Origin: Stromatinia cepivora
Taxonomy: Eukaryota > Ascomycota > Leotiomycetes > Helotiales > Sclerotiniaceae
Length of the DNA stretch: 64,000 bases
Direction: 5' to 3'
Assembly (NCBI GenBank): GCA_014898415.1
Contig: RCTD01000011.1
Span: 1,550,001-1,614,000, forward strand
Under the pieces are notes generated by a model. The model was given only the letters and a program-made list of their open reading frames with translations, searched no databases and was not told where the DNA came from. Within the stretch, counting starts at the first letter, position 1, and the number at the start of each line of letters is the position of its first letter. The translations under genes were made by a program, and so were the position numbers. Positions 23,494 to 39,916 of this stretch are shown here, piece by piece.

Positions 23494-26290
23494 ATTGTTC
23501 CACCCTTCCCATGAGTTTGTAGATAATTTCCAGAAAAATTAAATTGTCTTTTGGAATCAATGTGCGATTCTTCTTAGAGTTATTGTATTTGTTGATTCAG
23601 AGCACAGAAGACGTTGTGGCTGCAGTAGATATGATCAAAGGGGGGCATCAAGCATTTGAGTGATGGAGATGTTAGTGAATGAGGAGGCGCAGTCAAACTT
23701 CTCGTAATGTTGGGCCTGGAGCTGCCAAATATGGAATCGAATGTATGCGATAAAGTAAGGAGATGGTGACGAGCCGTGTAAGATAACTTTTTTTGAAAGG
23801 TCGAAAGTCGAAAGAGCGAAGTCGTTAAAAAAAGTTTGAAAATGACCAATGTTATTATTGTATTCGAATTGAAATTGAATTGAATTGAACTGTTAGAATG
23901 AAGGAATGAATGAGCGTATTACGATTGGATGTAACGTAAGATAAAATGAATGTATCGCGGATTGAGCAAGATTGGGGGTTGATTGATTGATTGATTGAAT
24001 GAATGGATGGATGGATGAATGGATGGATGTTGTTGGCTTTTTTAATTGATAAACTTGGCGATGTTCAACAATGAAATGTTGCAGAATCGATATGATGATG
24101 TATAGTATGTAATTCTTTCTCGCTGCAGTTCCGAACAAGCATCATTTGCAGTTTCTCTGCCTTTCCCTTTCCTATCTTCCCTCCAAATGTTGTGATCCCC
24201 GAGATGCAGGAGAAGAATTGACAAGATGGATTGTTGGTTTCTAAGGGAGATCGTATCGTTGTGGAGTTGCCCCTTGAAGAAGAAGAAGACTTCGATAACC
24301 TATAATTGGAAGATGTTAAAATAAAAAAAACACAACATAAAAGTAAAAAGTCCCCAAAAAAGAAGAAAAAAGAACGAAACTCGTTAACCCCCCAAATCTT
24401 TCTCGTATAACGATTTTTAGTCGCGTTGAGAAAGATAGGTTTGCGATGGCTAGAGTAGATAGGATAAGAAGTAGGAGGTATTGGCTAGGCCTTTCATATC
24501 TAGTTGTGAAGTTGTGAGTTGTGTAGTGAAAGGTGGAGGGTGGAGGGTGGAGGGTGGTGGAAGGTGGAAGGTGGAGAGGATGAGAATACGGGTAAGAATA
24601 ATAAGAATCAAGCCCAAAAGCCAAGGAAAATTCAAAAAGCAACAAAAAACGGGAATCCCTCCTTTAGTTAGGGTTTTACTGGCGTTAATGTTATGATCAT
24701 ACTAATAGTCACGGTCACGATGGAAAGGAAAGACATCACGAGAAGGAGAAGAAAAAAAGAAAAAGGGCCATGAAGATTTACACATGACCCTTACCCTAAC
24801 TACTTATCGAGGGTCTTTATATTAAATAGATCCACTTCATCTACCCGCTGCTACTTAAAAACCCAACGAACTAAAAGGAAATGATACTAATAATAAAACA
24901 TTTCACAGTACCGGTACTCATCCATACTTTTAACTTACTACAACTTCCATTGCTTAGACATGTTTTTCATTCTCTCTCATTCGTTAATTAATTCCATCCA
25001 CTCAATTCAATCACTTATATTCAATCACTTATATTTCCAAACATATATTCAGCTCTCATACAAAAATATCATCTTTTAAGGGGGGCCGAGGGCGAAGTTG
25101 ACAGGTTCCTGACTAATACTCATTAGGAACAACTTAAGAATTATTAAACGCCACAGGGGGGGCCCAAACAATTTGCATACGGGAAGGGAAGTACGGAGTA
25201 CATAGGCACATTTATCTAACGAACCAGCGAGCTTTGAATCAGAAAATCATATTAGATACTTTTTCTTCTCTTTAAGGTTATCACAGTGCATATTCTCGTA
25301 TTCATATCGGACATTCTAATTTATAGCTTCGATTAGATATCTAACTAATTTGATTGGTTAACTTAACTTGGTCTAAATACTATATAATACGATAAATACT
25401 AGAACAAAATCCATCAACATCTCCCAAAATCCTACTCCAACTAAAATCGAAATCGAACATTCAAAAGCTCCTCGAAATTCCATCCTCATTCCCCTACCCA
25501 TCAACACCAGGGAATCCATCTCGTATCACAATTCACCACCTCAAACTCCTCACCTCCTTCTCGCACTTTCATTTCCATTTTCATCTTCCCCCCCGAACTC
25601 CTCAAACCCAGGATACATCAACCATTTTACACTTTCCATACAACAGCTCCCCTCCTCATTTCAAACCCAGGCACCACTGCTCTATACTCCATAAATTATA
25701 TACTTCCATTTCATTTCATTTCACTTCATCCCGTCTTGTCACATAACCACCCACCTGCATTTCCCCAGATTCAGGTACCAAAGTAGACGATCCTTACCCT
25801 CGTAACCCTCAAACATAATCTTACATACATGCATACATATATTATGCATGCACGTCATACATAAACTTTCCTATTTCTCATTTCTCTACTGCATCTTTTA
25901 CCATCCAACCCTTACCCGTAAAATGTAATCAACAACTCGCCATACTTACCAGGTTTTTCAACATCCCATCCCATTCTGAAACGCCCAACCCCCCTTCTCG
26001 GTTTTCTGCCCTGTATCTGTATGTTACGTGACAGACAAATCTTACATTTCTGATACATACACAAATGCACAAATGACGAACCGACATTCGGGCTCTTCCC
26101 CTTGCCCCGTGTGTTTCAAAATCGAGCCATGTAGTAGATCTACACAAGATAGAGTATATTTGATAAAAGATTTTATATTCGCTACCCCCGAAAAAAATAG
26201 TATTTCCTATATTCGATATACAAAGCCTCACCCTCTAAACTCCTGTACTATGCCGAGCCCTAAGACGTAATAATTACACACAGCCCTTGA
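23494..26290. other. Gene-free stretch of about 2.8 kb with short repeats
   Basis: Upstream of the Sel1 gene are TGAT/GGAT-type tetranucleotide runs (about 23976-24029) and a GGTGGAGG-type purine run (about 24531-24575). Bases 25080-25160 carry a G-rich island (AAGGGGGGCCGAGGGCG, CACAGGGGGGGCCC). No exon is supported on either strand. Confidence 0.5.
23976..24029. repeat. Compound (TGAT)n(GGAT)n microsatellite
   Basis: A run of TGAT units passes into GAATGGATGGATGGAT units. It lies about 480 bp upstream of the Sel1-repeat gene start, probably in its leader or promoter. Confidence 0.85.
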
Positions 26291-27774
26291 CTACAGATTC
26301 TTGGATTGCATTTTCCTCAATCTAGTTGCGCCTTCATACACACCGCGGTCTACTGCTGCCGCAACAGTTAATGTACCTCCGACAATTGCACAGAGACCTG
26401 TCAAGAAGCCTGCTAACGTTTTGGTTCGTTCTTCCTTGTTAATAACTTTCATTGGTGAGATATCCTGATTATCATTAGTATATGTTGAATCGTAGGAATT
26501 TCGAGGAAACTTACATAAGAGAAGAAAACACCTGGAATTCCACCACGTGCATGTAACTTTTCCTTGTGACCTTCAGCGGAATCATCACCACCGTTGAGAC
26601 TTCGACGATGGCTAGTAACGGAATATTGGTGAGTTTCGATACTTCCATCTTCAGAATGTCCATAAGTTCCAATATCCACGCTTGCATCATGCGGCGCGCT
26701 ATTGTAGGTTTTTTCCCAGCCAAGAGGGAGGTAAGAAGTTGAAACAACCTTTACAAAGTACATGAAGTTGTAAGCAGCCTCATGAGTGATTTGCTCCGTG
26801 TTATCGAGGGGATTCAAGTGATGATCGGTCCAAGGAATAATGGAACCCGAGCCCAGCTTCTTGGTAACCTCCTCTGGAAGCTCTGGTCCAAATCTAAGAG
26901 AATGGATATGATGAGAAAATACATGGCCGCCGGGAACTGGGGTATCGAAGTAATTGTTGAGATCGTGAACATGCATATTTCCATTGGTAAAACTGCGCCC
27001 AGGAGCGATGTGGAAATTTCCAATGACCTTATTTACTCGTAGACCACCTTCAATGCGACAACCTTCCTTGCGTTGTGAATCCAAACGCTCGCCATAATGT
27101 TCACGCTCGCATTGTTCTACGTTCTCTCCTCGACCGAAAGCCCATGAAACTGACGCATATGCTTCTCGTACTTCGTCACAGGTATTACAACACCCTGGCC
27201 TCCTCGCATTCGGAGGAGGGGTAGCACCATAACATGGACCGCAGTAATTGGGATCAAGATGAGTTGCTGCCTCATCTGCATTATGACTACATGATATCAG
27301 TCATCATTCAAGGGTAACAGGGTAGAAAACATACAGATCCAAAGCAGTAGTATCGATAACTGTACCTCCTTCTTCTTGAGCAGACAATCGAACCTTCTTA
27401 ACTCCATGCATAACACCAACTTGCTGTTCTCCGGAAACATCCATTACATCCAGTGTCAGAAGTTCGCAAGGAATTTTTGGAAAGGTAATATTTAAATGAA
27501 TTTCCATCTTTTCACCTGCAAAGAAACATGATTATTAGTATTCGTTCCATGAAATCCCAAGAATCTTGAAGTACAACATACCTCTTCCCTTGTCAACTAC
27601 AAGCTCAGGATGTACTGTTATCCTCCTGTAATCCGCCCATTCTCCAAACGCCAAATACAAGACGATTAGCAATGAAGCTATCGTAACAATTCCTCCCGAA
27701 GTTGTGCGCACTCTTGCTTCGTCGACGGTTTTAGTAAAGGCATCTAGCCTTGTAAATCTAGATTTCGCCGGCAT
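26291..27774 (-). CDS. ERV46: ERV46/ERGIC3-family COPII cargo receptor
   Basis: Four exons: 27774-27582, 27515-27335, 27286-26515 and 26464-26291, giving 439 residues; all introns follow GT-AG with donors GTATGT, GTATGT and GTAAGT. The start MPAKSRFTRLDAFTKTVDEARVRT with a membrane span at about 29-45 matches the conserved N-terminus. The lumenal part has ITFPKIPCELLTLDVMDVSGEQQ, the cysteine cluster CGPCYGA...PGCCNTC, EGCRIEGGLRVNKVIGNFHIAPG, FGPELP and QYSVTSHRRS. After the last intron, ISPMKV precedes a second span (LAGFLTGLCAIVGGTLTVAAAV). The protein cycles between ER and Golgi with Erv41 to retrieve or export cargo. The tail ends KMQSKNL, with no clear dilysine signal. Length is usual for the family. 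Confidence 0.95.
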
Positions 27775-29137
27775 TTTGTAAAGTGTTTTGTAAATTGTAT
27801 GATTGTTGTGTTAGGCGGAGTAGCCTTGCGGCATAAAATTGGATTTGGATGATCTTTCAGAAATACATAAATCAAGAAGATAACTTGAATACCTAACTTT
27901 CAATTGATAGTAATTTGTGAATTGTGAACTGTGAATTGTGAATTGTAGAAAATAAAAATGAATGAAGGATCATATAAGAGCTTTTTAAAAGGCCCTTATG
28001 GCAAAGCATCAAATTGATTTCTTTTGTTAGAGAGTCTCAATCGCATTTTCAATTGAGGACAGCTTTCAATGGATTGATTGCTCTCGGTTTATTTTAGTGC
28101 CACCCCTCTTGTGCACTTTTTCGAATCTACCTGTAAACCCATGTTCATGCAGGGAAAACTACGCGTAACACAGACCAGGCCTGACCTTCAACCTCACAAT
28201 GGGGTCAATAGATCAAAGCTTGGAATAAATTACTAAGTGCTCAGACGTAAGGAATTATGGAATATAACAACTTGTGCCATCAAGTGCAAATATCATGTAG
28301 ATTTTATATAATCTAGCCGATACAATTCCCTTTTCTATAATTAGCTATTAGCTATTAGCTATTAGCTATTACCTTGTACCTGCCTACCTTAGATTCACGA
28401 GCATTTTTAAATGCCATTCTGCAACTCTCCGCCCCGGACTTACCTGATATTTAGTGCCTGGGGCATAACATGTCTAACTCTGGAGAAGTTAGCCCACCAG
28501 CCCTCGGCACAGCCTTGTCGGTTTTTGATGAGGCTAATAAGTAGTTGATAGAGGGGGTCATGAAAAAATATAATTCTTAATCACGCAAACTAAGTCAGTA
28601 ATTGAATACATAGTTTTACTTAATTCTATTGTCGAATACAAAGCAAGTTAAACCAAGTTAGTTACCTAGTAGACAATGGAATTCATACGGTTAACTGATT
28701 CATTCTTGAATCATTTATACAGCACTAATACCTAATAGGCAGAACCTTAGCAGGGCTAGACAGTTCTACCAGCATTGGTTTCAGCCTTGCTTACATTAGC
28801 CTTTCAACGAAGAACTTCTTCCTGGTTGCTTCTTCAACTCTTTATATTTCGAACAAACCTCTTTTCTTTCACTTCTTCACAATCAACCCAAATCATTCAA
28901 AGCAACAAATTCAACACTTTCCAAATCTCTTCGCACCATCGTTCGTATTGAAAAAAGGTCCAATTTTTATTATACTCTGTTTCTTCTACGAAACATCTAC
29001 CACTCTTTCGAAAAAATTCGTATCTTCAAGATACGTCATAACAACCAACAACAATTTTGTCAAACACTTTGCGACTTGCGATATTGAACAAACTTTACAC
29101 AAACAAATACGACGATTCCAATCAAAACAACATCAAA
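27775..29137. promoter_or_regulatory. Divergent upstream region of ERV46 and MEX67, with a small tandem repeat
   Basis: About 1.36 kb between the divergent start codons. At about 28340-28371 AGCTATT is repeated four times. The 300 bp before MEX67 are CT-rich followed by CAACA-rich leader. Confidence 0.5.
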
Positions 29138-31302
29138 ATGATGAACCGAACATCAGCGCCTCCTAGAGGTCCGCGGAATTCGTCTTCAAGCGCAAGAGGT
29201 GGTGGTCGCGTGCGTGGTGGTGGAATTACAAAACGACAAGCAGGTCCTATTCGAGTCGATAAAGATGGAGATTTGGATATGGATACTACGACGGGCGCAA
29301 ATGTTCGCAAGGGTGGAAAGGGAGCTATCGGAGGTTCTGTTCCATCTGGACCGCGCGGACATGGGCGGGGAGGTGCAAGAAACACTGGTCGTGGTGGAGG
29401 AAGACTCGACGTCGCACGAAACCCACAGGCCATTCTCCGAGGCATGGGATCGCAATCGCAACAAGCCAACGTATTGGTTACTCTCTGGATCAAAGGATTG
29501 AAGGGAAGTAAAGCAGCTTCGAATAGTGATCAAGGTCTCTCGTCGTTAGTATCATTTATCGAGCGCAAGGCTACGACTTTGGACTCCAGATCGAAGAGAG
29601 CTGTAAGAGTCAAAAAGGTACGTTCTTATCGCCATGATTTCGGGATCACGAGTTCCATTGCGCTGTTGCCGTAATATCCCGCTCTTGTCAAGTCAAGCTC
29701 ACTACGACGAGTCGAGGATCGACACTTTCGCTTCACCACTCCGTGATACACGATCGATTTCAAGGTCATCTACACCTTACTAACTTCGAATAGTCACATA
29801 AGAAAGGTGACATCGTTGTTATCTCAGTTACCCCGGAAGACGCGGCCACTATCATGAAGTTGGATGGTTTTGCCTTTGCCGGATCAACAATTGGAGTTCA
29901 AGACAGCGAGCCATCTAAGACGTCAGAGCAGAAGGAAGAGTCTGAGGAGGCTCGATCAACTCGAGAGAAGATTCAGGCGGTTCTTGCAGCTCGATATGAT
30001 ACCAGCCTCAAGCTTTTAAACCTCTCAGCCTTGGGACAAGACGAGCAGTTGAGGCAGATGGGAATCTTTCAAGATGACACTCTTGTCCCCAAGCTTTTCC
30101 CAGTTTTGATGGTCATTTGCGACAAATTGTTCACGACCCGACAAGCTAAGAAGGATGCCATAGTCAGTATTACTTTGACCGACAACTACTTAGCCGATCT
30201 CTCCAATGTCACCTCATTGGCTTCAACATTTCCCGATTTGAAGAATCTCGATCTTTCCAGAAATCAGTTCGCCAATTTGGAATCTCTAAAATTATGGCGA
30301 TGGAAGTTCCGACACCTCGAAAACCTCGTCCTGTCAGGCAACCCTATAGAGACCCTCGTTCCAGATTACACAACTGAGATTGTAAGATGGTATCCGGAAC
30401 TTCAACAATTGAGTGGCGTCCAAGTCAGAAGTGTCGCTCAAGTTGTTGCAGATCTCGAGGCTATTAAAACACCATTCCCAATTGCTAGCCCATCTTTCCG
30501 AGATGTCGGACAAGTTGCAGAAAACTTTGTCAAACACTTCTTCGGGGCTTACGATAAAGATCGCACCGCCTTACTTACCAATTTTTACGACACTGGGTCC
30601 GCATTCTCACTCATGGTCAATATGTCAGCAGTCCGAGATCGTGATCACTCAATGCATGTCCCACCATGGGCAGCATACAACAAATCTAATCGAAATTTTG
30701 TCAAATATACACACTTATCTACTAGAATATCTCGACAATCTACTGGTATTCAGGAAATCCAAGAAATGTGGAGCGATTTACCTAAAACATTGCACCCCGA
30801 CATCGCTACACGACCTGACCTATACCTTGTCGAATGTCAACCTATTCCAGGTCTTCCTGATCTTTCTGGACAGAGCGCTGCTGGTGTTGACGGCCTCCTC
30901 ATTGACGTACACGGCGAATTCGAGGAGGATGTTGCCAATTTTGAAGGAAAAGCTCTCCGAAGCTTTTCACGACACTTCATTCTTGGACCTGGAGGACCTA
31001 ATGGGCCCCCTATTAGAGTTGTCAGCGATATGCTTTGCCTTAGAGCTCGGGGTCCCTTGCCTCAAAGTGCAGAAGTGACTGCGCCTCCAAGAGGTCCAAT
31101 TGTTTCGCCGTTTTTTGACACTCTGCCCACTGGCGAGGAACTGAACAAAATACGCGCCGAAAAACTTTCTGCTGAGACTGGCATGAATTTACAATATTCA
31201 GCTTTGTGCTTGGAGGAGACGGGATGGGATTTAGAGAATGCCTATGTTGCTTTCCAAGCCAACAGGGCAAATTTACCGGCGGAGGCATTTCAAAAGCCAT
31301 GA
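29138..31302 (+). CDS. MEX67: mRNA export receptor Mex67 (NXF1/TAP family)
   Basis: Exons 29138-29617 and 29794-31302; 662 residues; donor GTACGT, acceptor AATAG, branch-like TACTAAC. I chose the ATG at 29138 because family-like sequence (MMNRTSAPPRGPRNSSSSAR, then RGG/GRGG repeats to about residue 90) starts there; an upstream in-frame ATG at 29057 would add 27 leader-like residues. Domains in order: an RNA-binding fold spanning the intron (ILRGMGSQ...VISVTPEDAATIMKLDGFAFAGSTI), leucine-rich repeats (DLSRNQFANLESLKLWRW, NLVLSGNPIETL), an NTF2-like domain starting VAENFVKHFFGAYDKDR that should bind Mtr2, and a C-terminal UBA-like TAP-C (EKLSAETGMNLQYSALCLEETGWDLENAY) that binds FG nucleoporins. 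All are complete. It carries mature mRNPs through nuclear pores. A long TTG microsatellite lies just past the stop. Confidence 0.96.
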
Positions 31303-33470
<2,168 letters not shown>

Positions 33471-33475
33471 TTTAT

Positions 33476-33757
33476 TGTCACGAATCGTGAACCACAGGAG
33501 GCTAACCACGTGATACCTCTTATCTCCCACATCCATTGATGAACTGATCGTCCGTGTATATATATTACGATTCATACGATTTAGTATAATAAAATAATGA
33601 TTTTAATAATATATATGTATAATTCCGCAATTTATGAATGGGTATTTGTATATATATATCTAGTTGTTTTTTATAAATTATAGTTTTTTAGTTATAGATT
33701 CTAAAGAATATAATTGATTTTATTTATTCAGCTTTATTATAGTTTTTGTGCATTATA
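33476..33757 (+). repeat. 5' LTR of Ty3/gypsy copy A (282 bp)
   Basis: Begins TGTCACGAATCGTGAACC and is preceded by target duplication TTTAT. It aligns over its length with 43580-43861 and 60184-60465, differing mostly by C/T and G/A transitions. Confidence 0.93.
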
Positions 33758-35615
33758 TTATCTATAATTCATTTACAAGTATCCGGTTATTTGATGGTTT
33801 CTTAAATAATATTTTATTTTAATAATATCTTTTTAGGTGAACTTTTACAAATATTATATTCAGAGAAAGAAGATCTATTTCGATTTAATCGATGAAAATA
33901 TAAATATTTTTAGAAGTGTATTATCATTTTCATAATGCAACGAATTTCTTCTTCTGTATACTCTGAATCTTCGAAAGTATATTCTGAGGAATCCTTTTCT
34001 TCTCCTTAATTATTTCAACAATTCTTCGAAGAAAATATGAATACAAAATTGGATAATGTTATTATTGGAAGAAAGAAAACTAGTAAAGAAAAGATTTCAA
34101 TATATAAAGCTGATATTTTCAATAGTTCAATTGCTTCTTTTGAATTATTATTATAATTATAAAATCTTTATGCAATGATTATAAGTTTGAAAAAAAAGAA
34201 TCGATAATTGAAAGTTATAATAACGACAAATTCTATAACAATGTAACCTCCTTTTGAATTCTAAATAATGTTTATATAAATATCCAGATTAACAATAATA
34301 TCTAAAACTCCCTTTATTCCTTCAATCGAAATCCAAAGACCTTCATCCAAACAAATCTAAAGATCCCAAAGTCAAAGAAAGAAAACTTTGATTAAATGAT
34401 TTGATCATTCAGGGTCCTTTAATGAATCTTCTTTTTTTTCAGGAAATGATAATCTATTTAATAATCAAGGGTCCTTTTATTCAAGAAGTTAATCTAACTA
34501 ATTAAAATTGTATTTCTGTATTAATCACAATTTACAATAAAATATATATATATCAAAATCTACAAATCTTATTATTAAACTTAACAATAGTATTGAATCT
34601 AAAACTAGTTTGTAGTAATTATTAGTTATAGAATGATTCAAGCTATATATTATATTATTTAAGAATGAAATGTAATACTATATATATATAATTGATCAAA
34701 TCGAATTGAAAGTATAAGTATATTATCATACTTTTTATATATGAATACCCCGATTTATAGTATTCGAATTAATCGAACAATTTGTAATGATCTATTAGAA
34801 CCCAGCCGAAATCGATAATGCTCGTTTTCAATATAAGATATAGATTATATTTAATATAATTCGATATAATAACTTTCTAGAATAATATAGAAAATTCAGA
34901 TTATTTACTATTTAAACAAAGATTACCAACAATAAGATTCTATTTAGGGATTTCGAACAAAAGATTTCTGATTTTCTTTTACAAATGATAATAATATTTA
35001 TCAAGGATTGTAAGATTATAAAAGAACTCGCGAATATATTTATTAAAATAAATCAAAATGAAATTTCATTACAAAAACGAAACCGATATTGTATTAATCG
35101 AAAAGTCCTTATAATTATTTGTAAATCAATAACTATTACAAATCTTTTGTAATTCTTTTGGAATTTTAATAGCTTCAATTTTGGAACCTTTATATTCTCG
35201 AAACTATTTCCATCCCGGAATACCTCTTCTGGATATATTAGTTTTATTACATCTAATAACTATTCGAACTTCAAATACTCATCATTTTTTTTTTCTTTTG
35301 GAGTAATATATATATCGATACTTTATATCAATAACCTTAATGAAATCGAGATGGTATAAAAAAAAACAAAAGAATTCGAAGAATATCGGAATACCGAAGA
35401 AGATTTTAATCCAGAAGTTATAATTGAAATTATACAGAATACCTATTTAAAAAAAGAAAAACATTTAAAATCAAACATTTAGACTCCATCTCCATTTTAA
35501 GTGCTATATGGGATATAAGATTTCTTGATTTAACCAAGCTTATAAAAAAAGAAGCACTTATTCTTCCCTATAACCTTTCGAAAAATGGTTATATTTATCG
35601 ATCAAGAGCATTTAT

Positions 35616-35765
35616 TGTGACGAACCCAACGAGCGTTTAGAGATCAACCTTAGAATTAAAAGCTACAGAGCTAAAGAGAGTATACTACAAAGTTATATAT
35701 ATGATCGGTTCGGAGCTTAATACCGTACTAGCCCGATCGAACGCGATTATATATATCTCGTAATA
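35616..35765 (-). repeat. Left LTR (3' LTR by transcription) of nested element copy 1, 150 bp
   Basis: Aligns end to end with 37142-37291, 38392-38541 and 39917-40066. A shared core TATATATGATCGG and CGGAGCTTA is visible in most copies. Confidence 0.88.
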
Positions 35766-37141
35766 CTACCCCCCCCTTTTGAAGAGTTCGCCTCGAATTC
35801 ATTTTAAACAAATGATTTAAATACAAAATGATTATTAATTTTCTTTTGATAAAAATTCCTGATACACAGATTGCATTATAATCAATGAATATGCATCCAT
35901 TGTACCATATACCTCCTCCAAACGATCTTCAAAATATCGGTTATTGATCATCTCTTTTAGATCTTTATTATCGTTGTTTTCGAATTTAATAATCAATATA
36001 ATAATCGGAATAGACTTTTATCGATCTCGGATTTTTTGATATAGGTTTAACGAATAGATTTGTATCCAATAAAAGTTACTTCTATATCATATATATTTAT
36101 TTTATTTGTACAAAAGAATTCTTTCAGAAAAAGAAAACTTGGATATTTGTATATAAAATAGAATCAAAGTACGATCAAATTTATCCGATTGAATATCAAA
36201 AAAGCTAAAAGCACCAATAATATTAAGATTGTTAACATCCATTGGATCATAATTCCAAAAGTGGAATGGATTCTGTAATATATATAGGGTTCTAGATTCA
36301 TTAGAATAGAATAATACAGAGAATCCATTCATTATACAAATAACTAATTATTGTATAATCTAAACAAAATCAAAGTAGAAACAAAAAAAAGAAAGCTGTT
36401 GAAAAAAACGATTTCTAAAAGTAATATTGAATCCATTACAAAAGATTGAGATTTTATTCGAATCAGATTAATTCTGATCTTTGGCTTTGTAAAAGGTTTT
36501 TTCGAATTTTGTAATATAAATATATAAAGAATCAATTCTTTGTTTAAAAATAAATAACTTATCTTTAACTTCTTAAACTTTATTCGGATTATTATAAATA
36601 TATATAAATTGATTCAGGATCGTTATATAATCTAAAGGAACGTTTTAATCAAAAAAAGAAAGTTGAAATAATACCATAATTTATATATAAAATTCGAAAT
36701 TGAGATAAACATAATAAAATTGAACTATAGAATTGCCAATCGCAACACCATCTACTTATAGTTTCGCTCGAATCGAGGGAAGCTAAGTATCGAACTTTTG
36801 AGAATTATTATTGAATTTTTCAGGATCAAGAAAAAAGGGTTTCGGACAAAAAGAAGTATAAGTAATAAAAATATATTCGAAAATCAAGGAGTGTAGAAAC
36901 AAGATTTCATTCTATTGATGAATTACTTTACCACGAAGTTTTGCAATCACGAGGTTTATCGAATTATAATTTATAATTTAGAAATTAAGAATAAAAAAAA
37001 AGACAATATCTTCGAATAATATCAAAAAGATTTATATATAAGCGAAAAAGTATAAACAATATACCTAAATAGAAGTAAACGGAGTATGTATAAATATATA
37101 CAGATATTATTCCATTTCTTATCTGAAAGAGCTTTTAATAA

Positions 37142-37291
37142 TATAATGAATCTAACGAGTATTTAGAAATCAACCTTAGAATTAAAAGTTACAGAGTTAA
37201 AGAGAGTGTACTACAAAGCTATATATATGATCGGCTCGGAGCTTAGTACCGTACTAGCCCGATCGGACGCGATCACGTGTATCTCATGACA
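37142..37291 (-). repeat. Right LTR (5' LTR by transcription) of nested element copy 1, 150 bp
   Basis: Starts TATAATGAATCT, which is TGTGACGAACCC with G-to-A and C-to-T changes; ends CGTGTATCTCATGACA. Confidence 0.87.
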
Positions 37292-38391
37292 TTTATTGAT
37301 TTTAAAGCAAATGGATTTATTTTTATTAATATTATGTTTTTTATTTATTTATTTCTTATATTTAAATCCAGAATTATATTATTTAAAGTTTTAATTGAAG
37401 TTAAAAAGTATAATGATATATAAGACCATGTTATTACCTATTTCATATTCCTTAATTTAATGGTCGATAATTGTGAACAATCTTTTGTTCTTTTCCTTAT
37501 TATTGAATTAAGAAGTTATAGTATTATTTTAGATAGATTTTGATTATTAAAGACTTAAACGAAGCTCGATTGTTTCAATCGACATCTCGAATGGCTTAAA
37601 GAGAAATCCTATACCATCTTCTATTCGAATAATCTCCTCGTTATCTAATCATTTTTTTGCAAATAAAAGATCGATCGATTAGCCCAATAAGATATTAATC
37701 GACGAGATGATCAATTCGAAGAATATTAGAATCGAAAAGATTTATAACTAAACAGATCAATCGCAGTTAATAATATATAACAAGAATCTTCAAATATAAA
37801 TACAATATAGACTTTTATTGAAAAAAAATAAATCCTGATTCCTTTCAAATTCAATCCATCTTTTTCTTAATCAATTATACCACTATTACAGATCTACAAA
37901 TACCTCCCCTATATATTGCCCGAAATCCTCGATCTATATATACTCAAATCCAATAAATTCTAATTAGAATATAAGAAAAATAAATAAACTGAACTCTTTA
38001 TCATTATTCTAAAAGAACTTGATGATATGATAAACTTCCAATAAAATGAATGATATACAAAAGAGAAAGTACTAATTACCCTAACCGAATTCAAGAATAC
38101 AAAAGTTCGAAAGAAACTTGATCGAATATTGACCGAAATCGATTCAAAACCTGAAATACCATTTGAATATCGATAGTATCATCAAGCTTTTTCCAAGTAT
38201 AAATCAAACATTTTGCCTTTTAACCAATCTTATAATTATAAAATCATATTGGAAAGTAAAGGAGAATAAACTTTGTATTATAGTTCGTTTTATAAAATAT
38301 CCCTAAAATAATTGGAAATCGTTAAAGAATATATTATGGATAATCTCAGCAAAGATTTCATTGAATCCAATCAAGTTTTTTATACTATACC

Positions 38392-38541
38392 TGTGACGAA
38401 CCCAACAAGCGTTTAGAGATCAATCTTAGAATTAAAAGCTACAAAGCTAAAGAGAGTGTACTACGAAGTTATATATATGATCAGCTCGGAGCTTAGTATT
38501 GTACTAGTCCGATCAGATATGATCATATATATTTTGTAATA
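38392..38541 (-). repeat. Left LTR (3' LTR by transcription) of nested element copy 2, 150 bp
   Basis: Starts TGTGACGAACCCAAC; end GTAATA corresponds to GTGACA after transitions. Confidence 0.88.
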
Positions 38542-39916
38542 CTACTCCCCTTTTTTGAAAAATTCGCTTCGAATTTATTTTAAACGAATAATTTAAGTAC
38601 AAAATGATCATTAATCTTTTTTTAATAAAAATTCCTGATACATAGATTGTATTATAATTAACGAATATATATCTACTATATTATATATTTTCTTCAAGCG
38701 ATCTTCAAAATATCGATTATTGATCATTTCTTCTAGATTTTTATTATTATTGTTTTCGGGTTTAGTAATTAATATAATAACCGGAATAGACTTTTATCGA
38801 TTTCGAACTTTTTGATATGGATTTAGTGGATAGGTTTATATTTAATAAAAGTTATTTTTATATTATATGTATTTATTTTGTTTGTATAAAAGAGTTCTTT
38901 TAAAAAGAGAAAATTTGGGTATTTATATATAAGATAGGATCAAAGTATAATTAGATTTGTTCAATTGGGTATCAAAAGGGTTAAAAGCATTAATGATATT
39001 AAGATTGTTAATGTTCATTGGATTATGATTCCGAAAATAGGATGGATTCTGTAATATATATAGAGCTCTAGGTTTATTAGAATAGAATGATACAAAGAAT
39101 CCATTTGTTGTATAAACAATTAATTGTTGTATGATTTAAACAAAATCGGGATAGGAATGAAAAAAAGAAAGTTATTGAGAAAAACGATTTTTAAGAGTAA
39201 TATTAAATCTATTACGAAAGGTTGAGATTTTATTCGAATCGGGTTAATTCTGATCTTTAGTTTTGTAAAAGGTTTTTTTGAATTTTGTAATATAGATATA
39301 TAAAGAATCGATTCCTTATTTGAAAATGAATAATTTATTTTCGGCTTTTTGAATTTTATTCGGATTATTGTAAATATGTATAAGTTGATTTAGGATCGTT
39401 ATATGATTTAAGGGAATGTTTTGATCAAAAAAAGAAAGCTGAGGTAGTATTATAATTTGTATATAAGATTCGAGATTGAAATAAACATAGTAAAATTGAA
39501 TTGTAGAGTTGTCGATTGCAATGTTGTCTATTTGTAGTTTCGTTCGAATCGAAGGAAACCAGGTATCGAATTTTTGAGAATTATTATTGAATTTTTCAGG
39601 ATTAGGAAGAAAAAGTTTCAAACAAGAAGAAATATAAGCAACAGGAATATATTCGAAAATCAGGGAATATAGGAATGAGATTTCATCCTACTAACGAATC
39701 ACTTTATCATAAAGTTCTACAATTGCGAGGTTTATCGAATCGTAATCCATAGTTTAAAAATTAAGGGTAAGAAAAAAAACAACATTTTCGAATAATATCA
39801 AGAAGATCTATATGCAAGCAAAAAAGTATGAATATATATCTAAATAGAAGCAAATAGAGTATGCATGAGTATATGCAAATGTTATTCCATTTTTTATCTA
39901 GAAGAGTTTTTAATAA

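Larger units (their letters stand above)
35616..37291 (-). mobile_element. Nested small LTR element, copy 1 (1676 bp, gag-like frame only)
   Basis: Starts TGTGACGAACCC, ends ATGACA, flanked by TTTAT (35611-35615, 37292-37296) and by two 150-bp LTRs. A purine-rich tract on the minus strand (complement of 35766-35780, CTACCCCCCCCTTTT) lies next to the left LTR, as expected for a polypurine tract, so the element reads right to left. Minus-strand frames match copy 2, where a gag-like sequence is better preserved. No protease, reverse transcriptase or integrase fits in the 1.38-kb interior. The equivalent site in Ty3 copy B (about 62310) is empty. Confidence 0.88.

Noticed and set aside
36102..36535. 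Minus-strand frames inside the retroelement as separate genes
   Set aside because: They fall inside nested LTR element copy 1 and match the degenerate gag-like region of copy 2.
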